A stretch of DNA of 34,183 nucleotides. It comes from an uncultured Gammaproteobacteria bacterium. GTDB taxonomy: Bacteria; Pseudomonadota; Gammaproteobacteria; Pseudomonadales; Azotimanducaceae. Position 1 is the stretch's first letter; every line of letters begins with the position of its first letter. Positions 31,060 to 34,183 of the stretch are shown piece by piece. Made by a program: the position numbers and the translations under genes. The DNA is taken from NCBI GenBank assembly GCA_913050215.1, contig CAJXBG010000036.1:1-34183 (forward strand). The letters are read 5' to 3'. The notes beneath the pieces were generated by a model. That model had not been told where the DNA came from. It did not search any database and saw nothing but the letters and a program-made list of their open reading frames with translations.

Positions 31060-31980
31060 ATGAAGGTTAGATTACAAACGCTAGCAATTTATGGGCTAAT
31101 GACCTTAATTTCTTGGTTTCCACGTGGTCTAAGTGGCGCCATCGGTAGCTTTATTGGGTATCTGAATCTGAAGTTGGACACCCGCGCTTCTAAAGTCACC
31201 CGGACCAACATAGACCTTTGTTTTCCAGAGCTTAGTAATGATGAGAGAGCTCAATTAGTCATCGAAAGCCTAGAGAATACGGGTAAGAACGTCATGGAAA
31301 CTCCCGCTGCGTGGATGGGTTCCTTCGACAGAATAAGCCAATGGATTACCCGCGTTGAGAACAACGAACTTTTCGAGCAAGCCTATGCTCAGGGTGACGG
31401 GGTCATTGTTATTTTGCCTCACCTGGGCAGTTGGGAATTGTTTAATGTTTATTACGCCATGAACCCCATCGGTGAAATGGCGGGCTTATATCAACCGCCG
31501 GATAAGCTCTGGTTACAAAGCATCATGGAGGAGATTCGGGGTCGATTTGGTAACGAATTGGTACCCACGACAAGAAAAGGCATTACACGGCTTTATCGGT
31601 GTCTTGACGCTGGCGGTTTAGTAACTATTTTGCCGGATCAAGTACCCGAGACGGGTGATTTTGTGCCTTTCTTTGGCGAACCAGCCTTAACGGATCGGCT
31701 AATCAGTCGATTACAACGAAAAACAGGTGCGCGTATCGTGTGTTGTTTTTTGAAGCGACTACCGGCGAATAACGGGTTTGCTGTCTGTTTCAGAGAACCT
31801 GTCGCGGACGTTTACGCTGCAGATAGTTTGGTCGCAATGGCAGGTGTTAACAAGAGTGTTGAAGCTTGTGTGAGGGAGATACCCGCCCAGTACCAGTGGG
31901 AGTACAAGAGGTTTCGTGAGCGTCCATCAGGAAAATTACGAATTTACAATTACGAAGGCAATAGCTGGACGCATCACTAG
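31060..31980 (+). CDS. LpxL/HtrB-family lipid A biosynthesis acyltransferase
   Basis: Inner-membrane acyltransferase of the lysophospholipid/lipid A late acyltransferase family, expected to add a secondary fatty acid to lipid A. 306 residues from ATG 31060; an in-frame TTG at 31054 would add two residues. N-terminal hydrophobic anchor (about 5-33), then the HX4E catalytic motif HLGSWE (H121, E126), and the conserved LPDQVPETGDFVPFFG. The C-terminal YQWEYKRFRERP is typical. Which acyl chain and position it handles cannot be read from the sequence. A homologue is found at a similar position near the Pseudomonas origin. It is convergent with trkH (11-base gap). Confidence 0.88.
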   Translation: MKVRLQTLAIYGLMTLISWFPRGLSGAIGSFIGYLNLKLDTRASKVTRTNIDLCFPELSNDERAQLVIESLENTGKNVMETPAAWMGSFDRISQWITRVENNELFEQAYAQGDGVIVILPHLGSWELFNVYYAMNPIGEMAGLYQPPDKLWLQSIMEEIRGRFGNELVPTTRKGITRLYRCLDAGGLVTILPDQVPETGDFVPFFGEPALTDRLISRLQRKTGARIVCCFLKRLPANNGFAVCFREPVADVYAADSLVAMAGVNKSVEACVREIPAQYQWEYKRFRERPSGKLRIYNYEGNSWTHH

Positions 31981-31991
31981 AGAGTGATTCA

Positions 31992-33440
31992 CTATTTTCT
32001 CCAGAACATGGGAGAAAACAACACGAGTAAAGTAAAGATTTCTAGACGTCCAAGCATCATTGCAAAGCAGAGAATCAGCTTTGCGCTGACCTCAATATCT
32101 CCATAATGGTATGCGACATCTCCAAGACCTGGTCCCAGATTGTTAATAGTGGCGCCTACTGCTGAGAATGCTGTGATGAAGTCCATACCGGTTGCGACCA
32201 ACATCAGGTGCATGAATAAAAAGACAATGACGTAGATAGAAAAAAAGCCCCATACTGCCTCAATAATATTACTTGGTACTGGTCGTCGATTGAGTTTAAT
32301 CGGGAAGATTGCGTTCGGGTGAATCAGCCTGTCAATCTCTCTCAAGCCCTGTTTGCAGATGAGCATGACTCTCATGACTTTCATACCGCCTCCTGTTGAG
32401 CCAGCGCAGGCGCCTGCAAATGCGCCGAAGAAAATCAAGTATGGGGCCATACTTGGCCATACAGTAAAGTCCGCAGTCGCAAAGCCTGTTGTTGTAAAAA
32501 TTGAAACTACTTCAAAGACAGCGTACCTAATAGCATCAGAAGTCTGATAGGTGCCTGTTGTTGCAAGGATGAAAGCAACAATTAGCGATGCAGCAAACAA
32601 AATAGAAAGATAGAAACGTACTTCATCATCTTTGAAGTAGTGAAGGACAGAACGCTCTTTGAAAGAGAAAAAATGTAAGCCGAAGTTCAGTCCAGCGAGT
32701 ACCATGAAGAAAATAGCAACAGCCTCAATTGCGGCAGAGTCAAAATATCCAATACTGGCGTCGTGCGTTGAAAATCCGCCAATGGCAACGGTTGAAAAAC
32801 TGTGGCAGATGGCGTCAAACCAAGTCATCCCTGCGAGCCAATAAGCGAGTGCACAGAGGACTGTCAGGCCGCAATAGATTGACCAGAGTGCTAATGCTGT
32901 TTGTTTGATCCTAGGTGTTAGTTTGCTGTCTTTGACGGGCCCTGGTGTTTCTGCTCGATAAAGCTGCATACCACCGATGCCCAACATGGGTAATATGGCG
33001 ACGGCAAGTACAATGATGCCCATACCACCAAGCCATTGTAGTTGTTGCCGATAAAACTGTATTGATTCAGGTAATTCATCAATGCCGGTAATAACGGTTG
33101 CACCGGTAGTGGTTAAACCAGAGAAAGATTCGAACAGTGCGTCTGGCCAAGAGAGCGCTATTCCTGACGGTTGAACTAGAGGGATAGCGCCAAAGGATCC
33201 GAGCGCCATATAGAACATAAATGTAATCAGAAACCCGTCTTTCGTCCTCATTTCCTGCATATTTCGCCTAAACAGCAACCAGAGTACCAGACCAGCACCA
33301 AGGGTAACTGCGAAGGTGTCTATAAATATGATGCTCACACCATCTTCAAATAACCACGAGACAAACGCGGGGGGCAGCATAGTCAGACTGAACATCATCA
33401 GTAGTATGCCAAGTATCCGTGCTGCGATTTGAATATGCAT
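31992..33440 (-). CDS. trkH: Trk system potassium uptake protein TrkH
   Basis: Membrane subunit of the Trk potassium transporter. 482 residues with the four-repeat M1-P-M2 architecture. The selectivity-filter segments are visible at about 108-114 (SGLTTTGAT), 214-222 (SFSTVAIGG), 313-320 (SIFTTTGF) and 426-430 (SAVGA). The loop AGSTGGGMKVMR at 346-357 is the gating region of TrkH. It lies 12 bases downstream of trkA, its regulatory partner, so the two form an operon. Could be named TrkI/TrkH-type; the trkA linkage supports the general call. Confidence 0.95.
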   Translation of the reverse strand: MHIQIAARILGILLMMFSLTMLPPAFVSWLFEDGVSIIFIDTFAVTLGAGLVLWLLFRRNMQEMRTKDGFLITFMFYMALGSFGAIPLVQPSGIALSWPDALFESFSGLTTTGATVITGIDELPESIQFYRQQLQWLGGMGIIVLAVAILPMLGIGGMQLYRAETPGPVKDSKLTPRIKQTALALWSIYCGLTVLCALAYWLAGMTWFDAICHSFSTVAIGGFSTHDASIGYFDSAAIEAVAIFFMVLAGLNFGLHFFSFKERSVLHYFKDDEVRFYLSILFAASLIVAFILATTGTYQTSDAIRYAVFEVVSIFTTTGFATADFTVWPSMAPYLIFFGAFAGACAGSTGGGMKVMRVMLICKQGLREIDRLIHPNAIFPIKLNRRPVPSNIIEAVWGFFSIYVIVFLFMHLMLVATGMDFITAFSAVGATINNLGPGLGDVAYHYGDIEVSAKLILCFAMMLGRLEIFTLLVLFSPMFWRK

Positions 33441-33452
33441 GAAGGAACCGGA

Positions 33453-34183
33453 CTAGAAGAAGGTGAATGGGGCCTGGAAAAGTTTTTCTACTTCGGCAAT
33501 ACGTGATCTATCCACTAAAAAGAGAATCAGATGGTCATCCGGCTCAACCACAACATCATCGTGTGCGATTATGACGTCTTTACCTCTAACAATCGCACCG
33601 ATGTTTGTACCCTGAGGTAGATCAATTTCTTCGATTGTTCGACCGACTACTTTAGAACTGCGCTTGTCACCATGTGCTATTGCCTCAATTGCTTCAGCCG
33701 CGCCGCGTCGCAGCGAATGCACCTTTACAACATCGCCCCTTCTAATATGCGTTAGTATACTGCCAAGTGTTGCTTGTTGTGGCGATATCGCGATATCAAT
33801 TTCGCTGCCTTCAATAAGGTCAACGTATGCGGGATTATTTATCAGGGTAATGACTTTCTTAGCCCCGAGACTCTTAGCGAGCATAGATGACATGATGTTA
33901 GCTTCATCATCACTCGTGACGGCGCAAAAAACATCGGTTTCCTCAATATTTTCTTCTAGTAGAAGGTCCCTATCAGAGGCATTGCCGGCGAGCACAATGG
34001 TGCGATCAAGTGACTCAGAAAGCTCGTAACATCGCTGCCGGTTGCTTTCGATAATACGCACGCCGTAACGTCGTTCTGCAGCATGAGCGAGCCCCTGACC
34101 TATTTGTCCGCCTCCAGCGATAATGATCCTTTTGGTAGGTTTTTCTGTTTGACGTAGTTCGCTCATGACAGCCTGAATGTCGT
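33453..34183 (-). CDS. trkA: Trk potassium uptake regulator TrkA, C-terminal half only (cut by window edge)
   Basis: Cytoplasmic regulator that binds NAD(H) and nucleotides and controls TrkH. The visible part is about 243 residues and corresponds to the second RCK repeat of a roughly 457-residue protein: Rossmann motif [54 protein letters not shown], then the RCK-C domain ending FQAPFTFF. The frame stays open upstream of the internal ATG (34166) to the window edge with matching family residues (DIQAV before MSEL), so that ATG is not the true start. The gene extends beyond position 34183. Confidence 0.95.
   Translation of the reverse strand, partial: DIQAVMSELRQTEKPTKRIIIAGGGQIGQGLAHAAERRYGVRIIESNRQRCYELSESLDRTIVLAGNASDRDLLLEENIEETDVFCAVTSDDEANIMSSMLAKSLGAKKVITLINNPAYVDLIEGSEIDIAISPQQATLGSILTHIRRGDVVKVHSLRRGAAEAIEAIAHGDKRSSKVVGRTIEEIDLPQGTNIGAIVRGKDVIIAHDDVVVEPDDHLILFLVDRSRIAEVEKLFQAPFTFF

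Noticed and set aside
31116-31131. CCACGTGG core in the LpxL-type gene as a third parS site
   Set aside because: Only the central eight bases match; the outer arms are not palindromic and differ from the parS consensus.
31060-31980. Assigning the acyltransferase a specific name (lpxL, lpxM or lpxP)
   Set aside because: The family is clear from HLGSWE and the flanking motifs, but acyl-chain and site specificity cannot be read from the sequence.

Overview
This window holds the chromosomal replication origin neighbourhood of a gammaproteobacterium. The gene order resembles the Pseudomonas and marine Cellvibrionales-type origin region: glmU-glmS, the atp operon, parAB, rsmG-mnmG, mnmE-yidC-yidD-rnpA-rpmH, oriC, dnaA-dnaN-recF-gyrB, and then gmhB, glyQS, an LpxL-type acyltransferase and trkAH. 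The protein families (Gram-negative GlmU and LpxL/GmhB lipid A and heptose enzymes, and an 806-residue GyrB) fit that group. No species can be named from the sequence alone. There are no rRNA or tRNA genes, insertion sequences, phage genes or CRISPR arrays.

Left of the origin (1-19454) everything is on the minus strand. In transcription order this arm contains rpmH-rnpA-yidD-yidC-mnmE (ribosome, RNase P, membrane insertion, tRNA modification), then mnmG-rsmG-parA-parB from their own promoter, then atpIBEFHAGDC (the complete F1Fo ATP synthase) from a clear sigma70-type promoter, ending in a strong terminator. Then come glmU-glmS (UDP-GlcNAc synthesis) and the start of an unidentified small membrane protein cut by the window edge.

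The rpmH-dnaA gap (19455-20009) carries oriC: an AT-rich stretch with an 18-bp perfect palindrome, followed by a cluster of DnaA boxes. To the right, dnaA, two dnaN genes, recF and gyrB run on the plus strand. Transcription therefore diverges from the origin on both sides. Two parS sites for the ParAB system lie inside recF.

The most unusual feature is a tandem pair of DNA polymerase III beta-clamp genes. The second copy (22587-23687) has canonical clamp residues. The first copy (21424-22527), directly after dnaA, keeps the residues for DNA contact and dimerisation but has several substitutions in the hydrophobic pocket that clamp-binding partners use. It looks like an old duplication that may have a different partner range.

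Beyond gyrB the genes change direction: glyQ-glyS-gmhB on the minus strand (stop codon abutting that of gyrB), an LpxL-family acyltransferase on the plus strand, and trkA-trkH (potassium uptake) on the minus strand, with trkA cut by the right edge.
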